Below, one piece after another: positions 16,911 through 25,664 of a DNA stretch of 47,978 bases. Position 1 is the first letter of the stretch; each line of letters starts with the position of its first letter. Under the pieces are notes generated by a model. The model was not told the DNA's origin. It ran no database searches and saw only the letters and a program-made list of their open reading frames with translations. This DNA is from Thermodesulfovibrionales bacterium (GTDB lineage: Bacteria; Nitrospirota; Thermodesulfovibrionia; Thermodesulfovibrionales; SM23-35), in the NCBI GenBank assembly GCA_031082155.1, contig JAVHLL010000022.1, positions 1 through 47,978 on the forward strand. Reading direction: 5' to 3'. A program made the position numbers and the translations under genes.

Positions 16911-18566
16911 GTGGAAAACGCTCTTTCTGTGATTCCTCTTGGCGGGGTCGAGGAGATTGGCCTCAATATGACGGCTCTGGAATATGACAGCGATATTATT
17001 GTCGTTGATGCAGGGCTGATGTTCCCTGAAGAAGATACGCTCGGGGTGGACTTTATCATCCCCGATTTCTCCTATCTGCTCCAGAACAGGGAGAAGGTGA
17101 AAGCTGTGTTTCTCACCCATGGCCATGAAGACCACACCGGGGCACTCCCGTTTCTCCTCAAAGCACTGCCGGTCCCTGTGTATGGAACTCCCCTGACCCT
17201 TGGCCTGGTGAAGGAAAAACTCCGCGAACATAACCTCGAGAATGCCGAACTGATTCCTGTTATGCCGAGAGATATCGTCCAGGTTGGGGTATTTAACGTG
17301 GAGTTCGTCAGGGTAACCCACAGCATTGTTGACGGTGTCGGACTCGGAATAACAACACCCGTAGGCCTCGTGGTACACACAGGTGACTTCAAGCTTGACC
17401 CGACACCGGTTGACGGACAACTTATGGACTTCCTCAGATTTTCCGAATACGGAGAAAGAGGCACGGTTCTCCTCATGTCCGACAGTACCAATGCGGAAAA
17501 AGGAGGCTTCACGTTTTCGGAGAAGGAGGTAAGAAGGGCTTTTGAAGATATCTTTGCACAAACCAGGGGCAGGATCATTATCGCGACCTTTGCATCCAAT
17601 ATTCACCGAATTCAGCAGGCGATCGATGTGGCAGTAAAATTCGGAAGAAAAGTCATCCTCTGCGGTAAGAGCATCGTATCAAATGCTCAGATCGCTTTGA
17701 ATCTCGGATATCTGAACATACCTCTGGATACTTGGCTGACGCTTGACGACCTTAAGAATCTGCAGGACCATGAAGTGGTTATTATTACAACAGGAAGCCA
17801 GGGCGAACCCATGAGTGTCCTTTCCCGGATTGCAATAGACGAACATAAACATATAAAAATAAAAGAAGGAGACATGGTCATCCTTTCCGCCAAGATGATA
17901 CCGGGGAACGAACGCTCAATCGGAAAGATTATCAACCATTTGTTTAGAAGGGGCGCCCAGGTTGTCTATGAAAAGGTTTCCGAGGTCCATGTCTCCGGAC
18001 ATGCGTCGAAAGAGGAACTGAAACTTATGCTTAACCTCATCAAGCCGAAATATTTCATGCCTGTTCATGGAGAATACAGGCATCTTGTATACCATTCGAT
18101 GCTCGCCAGAAAATGTGAAATTCTCAAGGAACATATCTTTCTCATGAAAGACGGGGAGATTCTTGAAATATCAGAGACAGAAGCGAAGAAGAACGGTTCG
18201 GTGAACTCGGGCCGCATATTCATAGACGGGAAAGGTGTCGGTGATGTCGAGGAAATGGTGCTCAGGGACAGACTGCGGCTTGCCCATGACGGGATTGTTT
18301 TGATCCTCCTCGGTATCGAAAAACTTTCCGGCACTATCGTTTCAGGCCCGGACATCATATCCCGGGGGTTTGTTTTCGAAGATGTCTCTCAGGATGTTAT
18401 CAATAAAGTAAGAGAACTTGTCTCGGATACGATCCATGGCCTTGACAAAGAAATGCTGTCTGATGCGTCCCTCCTCAAGGCAAAACTGAGAAGCACCCTG
18501 AAGAAATACCTTAGGGATACGATGGACAGAAGACCGATGATCATGCCCATCATCTTGGAGGTATAA
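16911..18566 (+). CDS. rnj: Ribonuclease J
   Basis: Metallo-beta-lactamase/beta-CASP ribonuclease with 5'-3' exo- and endonuclease activity, used for mRNA decay and rRNA maturation. Opens with SVIPLGGVEEIGLNMTALEY; the zinc motif HGHEDHTGALP is at 70-80. Later landmarks are HTGDFKLDPTPVDG, the beta-CASP ATFASNIHRIQQ, TTGSQGEPMSVLSRIA and the HVSGHASKEELKLML motif, then PVHGEYRH. Length 551 is normal. Starts with GTG. uppP follows 5 nt after the stop, and its ribosome-binding site lies within the last rnj codons. Confidence 0.95.
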   Translation: MENALSVIPLGGVEEIGLNMTALEYDSDIIVVDAGLMFPEEDTLGVDFIIPDFSYLLQNREKVKAVFLTHGHEDHTGALPFLLKALPVPVYGTPLTLGLVKEKLREHNLENAELIPVMPRDIVQVGVFNVEFVRVTHSIVDGVGLGITTPVGLVVHTGDFKLDPTPVDGQLMDFLRFSEYGERGTVLLMSDSTNAEKGGFTFSEKEVRRAFEDIFAQTRGRIIIATFASNIHRIQQAIDVAVKFGRKVILCGKSIVSNAQIALNLGYLNIPLDTWLTLDDLKNLQDHEVVIITTGSQGEPMSVLSRIAIDEHKHIKIKEGDMVILSAKMIPGNERSIGKIINHLFRRGAQVVYEKVSEVHVSGHASKEELKLMLNLIKPKYFMPVHGEYRHLVYHSMLARKCEILKEHIFLMKDGEILEISETEAKKNGSVNSGRIFIDGKGVGDVEEMVLRDRLRLAHDGIVLILLGIEKLSGTIVSGPDIISRGFVFEDVSQDVINKVRELVSDTIHGLDKEMLSDASLLKAKLRSTLKKYLRDTMDRRPMIMPIILEV

Positions 18567-18571
18567 GATCA

Positions 18572-19339
18572 GTGTTCGAGGCAATAATCCTCGGCATCGT
18601 TCAGGGGGTAACAGAATTTTTACCGGTCAGCAGCACCGCACATCTTATCTTATTCCCCTGGTTTTTCAACTGGGGCGGAAGTGTCGATACACTCACTTTT
18701 GATGTTGCTCTCCATGCAGGAACACTTTGTGCCCTGTTCCTCGTATTCTGGAAAGACTGGATAGACCTCTTCCTCAGAAAACAGAAACTCCTCTGTCTGA
18801 TAATTCTTGCAACAATTCCAGGCGGAGTTGCCGGATATTTCCTGAATGATATTGTCGAGAGCAGTCTGAGAAATCCGTTCCTCATCAGTTTTATGCTCAT
18901 TGCGGTGGGAATCGTTATGCTCATCGCTGAAAAAACAATGAAAAAGAAGGACATGGAAATGGTAGGCATCAGAGATGCGCTTCTTATCGGGGTAGCACAG
19001 GCCCTTGCCATCGTCCCCGGTGTTTCCCGCTCAGGCATCACGATCTCGACAGGACTCTTCCTGGGCCTGAAGCGGGAGGAAGCTGCGCGGTTTTCTTTTC
19101 TGCTCTCCACGCCGCTTATTGCCGGTGCTACACTCCTCCATTTCAAGAAAGCTTTTTTTGGACAGGCGAACCCTGACCTCATGTTGTTTGCTGTTGGATT
19201 GACCGCTTCTTTTATCACCGGATTTTTCACAATAAAATTTCTCCTCGGATTTCTGAAACGGTACCCCATGAACATCTTTGTGTATTACCGGTTTGTCCTC
19301 TCGGTTGTTATAATAGCAGGGATATGGTTGAAAGGATAA
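18572..19339 (+). CDS. uppP: Undecaprenyl-diphosphatase UppP (BacA)
   Basis: Integral membrane phosphatase that recycles undecaprenyl pyrophosphate to the lipid carrier for peptidoglycan and O-antigen; family members confer bacitracin tolerance. Both catalytic signatures are present: GIVQGVTEFLPVSSTAHLI (8-26) and PGVSRSGITISTGLFLGLKR (149-168 region). Eight hydrophobic helices are visible. The 255 residues are slightly short of the 265-280 typical. GTG start with GGAGGT at 18557-18562, 9 nt upstream. Its end overlaps the ftsK start by 16 nt, so rnj-uppP-ftsK is likely one transcript. Confidence 0.95.
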   Translation: MFEAIILGIVQGVTEFLPVSSTAHLILFPWFFNWGGSVDTLTFDVALHAGTLCALFLVFWKDWIDLFLRKQKLLCLIILATIPGGVAGYFLNDIVESSLRNPFLISFMLIAVGIVMLIAEKTMKKKDMEMVGIRDALLIGVAQALAIVPGVSRSGITISTGLFLGLKREEAARFSFLLSTPLIAGATLLHFKKAFFGQANPDLMLFAVGLTASFITGFFTIKFLLGFLKRYPMNIFVYYRFVLSVVIIAGIWLKG

Positions 19340-21420
19340 AGCGCATCAGGGAAGAAATACTCGGTGTTCTCGCGGTTATGGGAAGTCTCTACCTTCTTAT
19401 GACCCTCTTTACGCACTCTCTTAGTGACCCTGTCCTCTTTTTCAGAACAACAGAGCCCCTGGAACCACTCAGAAATCTCGGGGGGGTTATGGGTGCGTAT
19501 CTGTCGGGATGGATGATAATCTTTTTTGGAGTTACTGCGTACACTGTCCCGCTATTTCTTATCGTTTTTGGCGTCAAACGGCTTTTAGGGAAGGAAGGGC
19601 ATAGGATATATCTCCTCGGTGGGGCTCTGTTCCTCATATCTTCCGCCTCTCTCGCAGCACTGATTGGAAACACATTTCATGTTAACTTTGAGCAATATCC
19701 GGACGGGGTCGGAGGGCTTATGGGTAGGGGCATAGCGTATAGTGCCCATCAATTGCTGTCCGTCCCGGGTGCATACCTGTTTACGCTCGCACTCTTCCTG
19801 TCTTCTCTTATCCTGATCGGCCCGGTCTCTGTAACCGGTATCGCCCTGCAGAGAAAAGACAAGGGGATAAAAAGAAAAGAAAAAGAATTTGCCGGGGAGG
19901 AAGTACTTCCTAACTATGAAAACCAGGAAATTCTCATCAAGGAACCCGAGTTTCAGGATGAGACGCCGGTATCCGATATCCGGCCGGTTTCTCCACCGGC
20001 CCCCCTGTTGCCGGGACAGCAGGGGGGGTATACCCTGCCGCCGCTGGAACTGCTCAGTACTCCTGATTCTTCAACCATCCGTCCGGCAAAAGAAGAGCTG
20101 CTGAACGACTCGGCGCTCATTGAACAGAAGCTTGATGATTTCGGTGTTGAGGGAAAAGTTCTCCAGGTAAACCCGGGCCCTATTGTCACTATGTATGAAT
20201 TTGAACCCGCCCCCGGTATAAAGATCAATAAAATTGTTGCGCTCGCCGATGATCTTGCGCTTGCCCTGAAAGCACAGAGCGTGAGGATTTCTCCAATCCC
20301 GGGCAGGGCGGCGATCGGGATCGAGGTCCCGAACAGGCAGAGAGAGACGGTAGCGTTGCGTGAGGTTCTCTCATCAGAGAATTTCAAAAAGAGTAAATCA
20401 AAGCTGACGCTGGGACTCGGTAAGGAGATTTCCGGTCTGCCGGTTGTGGCGGACCTATCGAGGATGCCCCATCTCCTCGTAGCCGGAGCGACGGGATCAG
20501 GAAAAAGTGTTTCGATAAACTCGATGGTCATGAGTATTCTCTATAAGGCGACGCCTGCCGAGGTGAAGATGCTCATGGTCGATCCGAAACTGCTCGAACT
20601 TTCTGCATATGAGGGGATCCCTCACCTTATCTCCCCGGTGATAACAAACCCAAAAGAGGCATCAGATGCCCTGAAAAAAATGGTCATCGAAATGGAACGG
20701 CGGTACAGGGTCCTTGCCGAAAAGTCCACACGGAATATCGAGAGCTATCACCAGGTTCAGGCAACAGAGGAAGAGAGGCTTCCTTACATAGTTATTCTTA
20801 TCGATGAACTTGCAGACCTTATGTTTACTGCACCGACCGACGTCGAAGACTCGATCACCAGACTTGCCCAGATGGGAAGGGCGGCGGGTATTCACCTCAT
20901 CCTTGCGACCCAGCGGCCCTCGGTCGATGTAATCACCGGTATCATAAAAGCGAATTTCCCTGCCCGGATATCATTCCAGGTCTCCTCAAAGGTTGATTCC
21001 AGGACCGTACTTGATTCCCAGGGAGCTGAGCAGCTTCTCGGCAAGGGAGACATGCTCCTGATGCTTCCAGGCACAAAGGTTGTGCGTGTCCATGGAGCGC
21101 TGATCACCGAGGAGGAGATCAAGGCTGTCACTGAATTTGTGAAAGTCCAGGGAAGTCCGGATTATGCCATCATGGAAAGTATACAGACCACCGAAGAAAC
21201 CGGCGAAGACGAGGGGCTTTCCGGAAGGGATGAGATGTATCAGAAGGCGCTGGACTTTGGAGAGGCGGTCGGAGAAATATCCATATCCTCCATACAGCGG
21301 CGTCTTAAGATAGGGTATAACCGTGCAGCACGGATCATGGAGCTGCTGGAAGAGGACGGACTCGTCGGTCCGCCGAAAGCTGCAGGGAAACCGAGGGATT
21401 TCCTGCGGAGAAGAAGATAA
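19324..21420 (+). CDS. ftsK: DNA translocase FtsK
   Basis: Hexameric motor that clears chromosome dimers and terminus DNA at the septum. The N-terminal 170 residues hold four transmembrane helices. A short linker (about 180-250, with a Pro-rich stretch near 225) replaces the long linker of E. coli FtsK, so this is the compact 698-residue type. The motor has Walker A GATGSGKS (388-395), Walker B VILIDELADLM (490-500) and ATQRPSVDVITG. A gamma winged-helix domain at the C terminus (about 635-690, SISSIQRRLKIGYNRAARIME) should read KOPS-like sites. The start overlaps uppP by 16 nt. Confidence 0.96.
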   Translation: MVERIKRIREEILGVLAVMGSLYLLMTLFTHSLSDPVLFFRTTEPLEPLRNLGGVMGAYLSGWMIIFFGVTAYTVPLFLIVFGVKRLLGKEGHRIYLLGGALFLISSASLAALIGNTFHVNFEQYPDGVGGLMGRGIAYSAHQLLSVPGAYLFTLALFLSSLILIGPVSVTGIALQRKDKGIKRKEKEFAGEEVLPNYENQEILIKEPEFQDETPVSDIRPVSPPAPLLPGQQGGYTLPPLELLSTPDSSTIRPAKEELLNDSALIEQKLDDFGVEGKVLQVNPGPIVTMYEFEPAPGIKINKIVALADDLALALKAQSVRISPIPGRAAIGIEVPNRQRETVALREVLSSENFKKSKSKLTLGLGKEISGLPVVADLSRMPHLLVAGATGSGKSVSINSMVMSILYKATPAEVKMLMVDPKLLELSAYEGIPHLISPVITNPKEASDALKKMVIEMERRYRVLAEKSTRNIESYHQVQATEEERLPYIVILIDELADLMFTAPTDVEDSITRLAQMGRAAGIHLILATQRPSVDVITGIIKANFPARISFQVSSKVDSRTVLDSQGAEQLLGKGDMLLMLPGTKVVRVHGALITEEEIKAVTEFVKVQGSPDYAIMESIQTTEETGEDEGLSGRDEMYQKALDFGEAVGEISISSIQRRLKIGYNRAARIMELLEEDGLVGPPKAAGKPRDFLRRRR

Positions 21421-21451
21421 AAAAAGGGTGAGGGGTTGCCTCACCCTTTTT
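21421..21451. terminator. Bidirectional terminator between ftsK and the porin gene
   Basis: GGGTGAGG (21426-21433) pairs with CCTCACCC (21439-21446) around a GGTTG loop, flanked by AAAAA on the left and TTTTT (21447-21451) on the right. It serves the convergent ftsK (+) and porin (-) transcripts; the hairpin begins within 6 nt of the ftsK stop. Confidence 0.88.
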
Positions 21452-21462
21452 GCATTATTCTT

Positions 21463-22722
21463 TTACCAGTTGTACCAGATTGAACCCTGATAGCGGGTGC
21501 CGTGCTGGTCACCGGTCGCCCAGTCTGTTTGTACATGTGCTACCTCAACACCGGCAGTTATATCCTGCATAAGCTTGACCTGTATATTGCCGAATGTGTA
21601 TTGGCTCTTCTGATAAAAATCGCTGCGAACATCAGCATTCTTCGGATCGTTCAAACCGTACCCCAGATTAATCTGGACAATTTTTATCGGATTTGCGCTT
21701 GCCTGTATCCAGGCGCCTCTTGTGAGGATCGCGTTTCCGTCAGCATTGAAGGTTCCGCCTTTGTTGAAATATTCTCCTCCAAGCCCCTGGCCCATATAGG
21801 CTTCACCGCTGATCTCGACGAATGGAAACGGAACTTTTAGTTCAAGCGCTGTCAGATACGGGGTTACATCATTCCCTGCAGCTTCTCCGTCCCTCACCGC
21901 TGCGCCGAGTGCAATATATGCTTTCTGCTGGCTTCCCATGAAAGGAGCCGAATAGGCAAGTTTTGCACCGATCCATGGCATATGAATCTGGGCGTTATCA
22001 TCGTCACTCCAGCGATAACGATATGCGGTAACAAGCCCTTTAAATCCACCACCGAGGTCCTGATGCACTGTTACCTGAGGTACCCTGTTCCAGAGGTTGC
22101 CGTTATATCCCATAATTGCGAAGTCGATGGTATTCGGGTTCAAGCTTGCAATCTGGTTCCAGTCCTGTCCTACCCTGAATAACGTGCCTCCCTTTTCCAG
22201 GTCAATATATGCAAGGCGAATCCTTAGCTGGCCGTTGCTTGAAGAATCAGTGCCGTAGAAATCAGACTCGAAGCGGCCCCGTGCCGTCCATCCGTTCAGA
22301 GAAGGACCGTCAATGGCAACTCCGAACCGTGTATCACGGACGTTGAATGTTGTTTTGTCTCTTCCATCAGCAGAGCGGGGGATATAGGTGATAAACTCAT
22401 CCTTTCCCATATTGTTCGTATCGTAGATCGAATCGAATTTGATTTTTCCATAGAGCTTGATATTGTATTTGGAAGTGACTTTCACATCCTGTGCAGCGGC
22501 TGCCGGCGTAGCCTCCATTCCCTTGATTTCCCTGATCTTCTTCTGCAGCGCTTCGATCTCGTCCTTCTGAGCCTTCATCGCTGCATCCATGTCCTTGACC
22601 TGCTTCATCAGCTTGTCCATCTGTTTCTCAAGTTGCTTGGATGTAGGTTCATCACCCAAGACGGGAGCTGCCAGAAAAGCAATCAGGCAGATAATCAAAA
22701 ACCCTCTGAAAATCCCTTTCAT
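21463..22722 (-). CDS. Outer-membrane porin with N-terminal coiled coil
   Basis: A 419-residue exported beta-barrel. A signal peptide (MKGIFRGFLIICLIAFLAAP) is cleaved near VLG/DEP. Residues about 27-70 form a charged heptad-like coiled coil (KQLEKQMDKLMKQVKDMD..), which could trimerise or reach the peptidoglycan. From about 88 the sequence alternates as in 16-18-strand porins (YNIKLYGKIKFDSIYDTNN) and ends in an aromatic strand, SIWYNW, the usual Bam signal. AGGAGG precedes the ATG. Position at the end of the acetate cluster makes small-anion or carboxylate passage plausible, but that is inference. Confidence 0.87.
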   Translation of the reverse strand: MKGIFRGFLIICLIAFLAAPVLGDEPTSKQLEKQMDKLMKQVKDMDAAMKAQKDEIEALQKKIREIKGMEATPAAAAQDVKVTSKYNIKLYGKIKFDSIYDTNNMGKDEFITYIPRSADGRDKTTFNVRDTRFGVAIDGPSLNGWTARGRFESDFYGTDSSSNGQLRIRLAYIDLEKGGTLFRVGQDWNQIASLNPNTIDFAIMGYNGNLWNRVPQVTVHQDLGGGFKGLVTAYRYRWSDDDNAQIHMPWIGAKLAYSAPFMGSQQKAYIALGAAVRDGEAAGNDVTPYLTALELKVPFPFVEISGEAYMGQGLGGEYFNKGGTFNADGNAILTRGAWIQASANPIKIVQINLGYGLNDPKNADVRSDFYQKSQYTFGNIQVKLMQDITAGVEVAHVQTDWATGDQHGTRYQGSIWYNW

Positions 22723-22751
22723 ATAACCCTCCTTTTAATAAAAATATATAT

Positions 22752-22768
22752 TGCCCCTACGGGGGTGA
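22752..22768 (-). other. Hairpin in the porin leader
   Basis: GCCCC-TAC-GGGGGT forms a 4-5 bp GC-only hairpin inside the predicted 49-nt porin leader. On the minus strand it is followed by an AT-rich run, AATATATATTTTT, so it may instead be a weak terminator for the gene ending at 22836. Confidence 0.3.
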
Positions 22769-22778
22769 TGTGTGTAAA

Positions 22779-22807
22779 AGTTTACCCTTTAATAAAAATT
22801 TTTTCAA
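22779..22807 (-). promoter_or_regulatory. Promoter of the porin gene
   Basis: On the minus strand TTGAAA (22807-22802, 5/6), a 17-nt spacer and TAAACT (22784-22779, 4/6). Start predicted near 22772. The porin can thus be expressed apart from the upstream synthetase. Confidence 0.45.
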
Positions 22808-22835
22808 CCCTGGCGTCTGTGCCGGTTATATCTTA

Positions 22836-25520
22836 TCAAAGTTCAAGCAGCACCCGAACGGAGTCATCATCGGACGATATCCTCCTGAAGCCCATTTTTT
22901 CAGCCCGGTACATCATCCTCGCATTCATCTGGAGGATTTCCATCCACATCTTCGTGATGCCCAGTTCTTTGGCGATTTTCAGGCAATGTACGCAGAGCGC
23001 TTTCCCGATTCCCTGTCCCTGCCATTGATCCCCGACAATGACCGCCATCTCTGCGCTCTCCATGTCAGGGAGTTTGCTTATCCGCACTTCGCCTATAAGT
23101 GTCTCACGGTCTCCATCCCGGATCACCCCAACGAAGGACATCTCCCGGTCATAGTCTGTGTGGCAATATCTGACAAGCTGTTCATGGGTAATTTCAGTGA
23201 CCTTGCGGAAAAACCTCATCATAAGGGTTTGCTCTGAAGAAGTCCGCAGAAGTTCGGCGAGAAGCGGTTCGTCCTCAGGCCTGATAGGCCTTATGATTAC
23301 CGTGGGACCGTCTTTTAATTTAAAGAGGTCGATATACTGGTCCGGATAGGGACAGATCGACAGGTGAGGGGGACAGAAATCACCCCGGACAGGAACAAAC
23401 CCCTCAAGCACATCAGCCTCGAGCAGGATACTGGCATCCAGCACAAAACATTCTTTTTCTGTGACAAAGAACGGATTGATATCAATCTCCTTGATATGGG
23501 GGAAATGTATGATGAGATGGGAAAAGCGCACCAGAATTTCTTCAAGAAAGCGCAGGGTATTTTCGAATTCATTTTTTGTCTTGAGATACTTGCCTATCTT
23601 TGTCTCGATCATCATGCGTCGGGTAAGGCTCTGGTTGAGAGGCGGGAGCCCTATGGAATAGTCTTCAACCGCCTCAAGAAGCTCTCCACCAAGGCCAAAA
23701 AGGATTACGGAACCGAATGTCGGGTCTTTTTTCCCTCCGATTACCAGTTCATACCCCTGTCGAATTACCATCGGTTGTATAAGCACTTTCGCCGTAGGGT
23801 CGTTCAGGGAGGTTGCAAGACCATCGAGTTTCCTGAACGCTTCTCTTACTGACTGCTCATCTTTTATGTTCAGAATAACTCCGCCATGTTCAAGTTTATG
23901 GATAACCTTCTGTGAATCGATTTTCAAGACAACAGGATATCCGATAGACTGTGCACTAAGGACCGCTTCCTGCTCTGTTTGTGCCTTCTGTGTCGGGATC
24001 ACCGGTATGCCGTAATATTCGAAAAGCTCTTTCACTTCGTGAAAATTCAGGATGAGTCTCTTTTCTTCGGAAATCTTTCTGATCACTTCTTCTGCCCGAT
24101 ACTCGTCGGGTTCAAAGTCCTTGAGAATAACCTCGGGTGTCTCGTGGAGGAGCCGCAGGTTATAGTCGTAACGATACATGTACATAAAACTCCGGACAGA
24201 TTGTTCAGGCGATACGAATGTCGGTATCCCATGTGTATTCAGCAGTTCCCTCGCAGTGATCACCTGTTCTTCGCCCATCCATGCAGTAAAGACCGGTTTA
24301 TAGGAATATGCCGCTGCTGCAGTCACCACCGCCTGTGCGATATCCCGTGAATTAGTTGCGTATGATGGGGTATGGATCACGAGAACCCCGTCAACCTCTT
24401 TGTCCTTTAAACAGCTTTTTATGGCGAGTTCATAATCTTCCGAAGATGCCTCGAACATAAGATCTATAGGATTATGAATATGTTTGAGGTACGTAAGATG
24501 CGACTGCAGCAGTTCAATCGTTGTGTCACTGAAATCAGCCAATTCTCCGTCCAGCCGCAAAAGGGCATCGACCGCTATGATAGCCGGGCCTCCGGAGTTT
24601 GTAATGATTGCGAGTCGTTTCCCTTTGGGTCTGCGCTGTTTCGCAAGCGACTCGGCCAGATAGAAAAGATCGAGTATCTCATCGACTCTTATTACCCCTG
24701 CCCGTTCAAAGGCGGCATCATATACTTTGTCTTCCCCTGCCATATACCCTGAATGGGTGAGGGCAACATGTGCCGAAAGGTCGAATTTGCCAGATTTGAT
24801 CACCATAATCGGTTTGCTCGATGCAAAACTTCTCACCGAGGTCATGAACCTGCGGCCGTTCTTGATGGATTCGATATAAAGGATAATCGCCCGCGTTTCA
24901 GGATCTACCCCGAGGAAGTCTATGAGGTCTGCGAACTTTATGTCAATTTTTGACCCGACCGAGATGAAATAGCTGAAGCCAATGTTTTTGCTCGCTGCCC
25001 AGTCGAGCAGTGCAATGGAAAGCGTTGTGCTTTGTGATATGAGCGCGATATTCCCTTTCGGGGGTATCCGGGGAAAGAGACTTACGTTCAGGTTCCTGCT
25101 CGGTTTGATAAAGCCGAGAGAGTCCGGGCCGAGAATCCTGATCCCATACTTTTCCGAAGCCTGTTTCATTTTCATTTCTATTGCCGGCAGATTTTGAACG
25201 TGGGTTTTGAAATCAAAGCAGGGAATGATTACTCCCTTCACCCCCTTTTCGCCGCATTGTTCCAGTGCCTCTTCTATCTCTGACGGGGGAACTGCCAATA
25301 CTGCGAGGTCTATGTCGCGCTGAATGTCGGTGATCTTCGGATATGCCTCTACACCCTGAATAGCTTCCCTGCGGGGATTGACCGGATAGACCGAGCCTTT
25401 ATATCCCTTGCCCAACAGATTCTTGAAAATGTTATATCCGATAGAAAACTTGTCTTCGCACGCTCCTATGACCGCAATCCGTTTCGGGTTGAAAAAGAAA
25501 TCAAGGTACTTAACTGACAC
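22836..25520 (-). CDS. ADP-forming acyl-CoA synthetase fused to GNAT acetyltransferase (Pat/PatZ type)
   Basis: An 894-residue fusion. A CoA-binding Rossmann domain (about 8-130, KRIAVIGACEDK), a succinyl-CoA-synthetase-like domain (about 150-300) and an ATP-grasp domain (about 480-700) make up the NDP-forming synthetase. A GNAT domain (about 735-894) has the acetyl-CoA loop QGQGIGKA. In the PatZ protein-acetyltransferases the synthetase half is often catalytically dead, but here the phospho-histidine region THSGYMAG keeps H256, so it may still make acetyl-CoA with ADP/ATP turnover. The start is GTG 25520 after GGGAGAG. It follows acs by 144 nt; the Acs acetylation lysine is intact, making Acs a likely substrate. 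Confidence 0.9.
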   Translation of the reverse strand: MSVKYLDFFFNPKRIAVIGACEDKFSIGYNIFKNLLGKGYKGSVYPVNPRREAIQGVEAYPKITDIQRDIDLAVLAVPPSEIEEALEQCGEKGVKGVIIPCFDFKTHVQNLPAIEMKMKQASEKYGIRILGPDSLGFIKPSRNLNVSLFPRIPPKGNIALISQSTTLSIALLDWAASKNIGFSYFISVGSKIDIKFADLIDFLGVDPETRAIILYIESIKNGRRFMTSVRSFASSKPIMVIKSGKFDLSAHVALTHSGYMAGEDKVYDAAFERAGVIRVDEILDLFYLAESLAKQRRPKGKRLAIITNSGGPAIIAVDALLRLDGELADFSDTTIELLQSHLTYLKHIHNPIDLMFEASSEDYELAIKSCLKDKEVDGVLVIHTPSYATNSRDIAQAVVTAAAAYSYKPVFTAWMGEEQVITARELLNTHGIPTFVSPEQSVRSFMYMYRYDYNLRLLHETPEVILKDFEPDEYRAEEVIRKISEEKRLILNFHEVKELFEYYGIPVIPTQKAQTEQEAVLSAQSIGYPVVLKIDSQKVIHKLEHGGVILNIKDEQSVREAFRKLDGLATSLNDPTAKVLIQPMVIRQGYELVIGGKKDPTFGSVILFGLGGELLEAVEDYSIGLPPLNQSLTRRMMIETKIGKYLKTKNEFENTLRFLEEILVRFSHLIIHFPHIKEIDINPFFVTEKECFVLDASILLEADVLEGFVPVRGDFCPPHLSICPYPDQYIDLFKLKDGPTVIIRPIRPEDEPLLAELLRTSSEQTLMMRFFRKVTEITHEQLVRYCHTDYDREMSFVGVIRDGDRETLIGEVRISKLPDMESAEMAVIVGDQWQGQGIGKALCVHCLKIAKELGITKMWMEILQMNARMMYRAEKMGFRRISSDDDSVRVLLEL

Positions 25521-25620
25521 GGTTTCTCTCCCTGCTCTGTTTATTTTTTGACCGCAGTGCCTTGAAAAAGTGATGCATGCCCGGAAATTTTTTTCGACGC
25601 TGAGACTGTAACAGGATACA

Positions 25621-25652
25621 GGGCAGAGAGACGGATTGCCGTCTCTCTGCCC
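25621..25652. terminator. 14-bp perfect hairpin after acs
   Basis: GGGCAGAGAGACGG (25621-25634) and CCGTCTCTCTGCCC (25639-25652) pair perfectly around ATTG, 12 nt past the acs stop on the minus strand. It lacks a T-run, so it may be an mRNA-stabilising or processing element that separates acs from the downstream synthetase rather than a strict terminator. Confidence 0.55.
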
Positions 25653-25664
25653 GTTTCCGTATCT

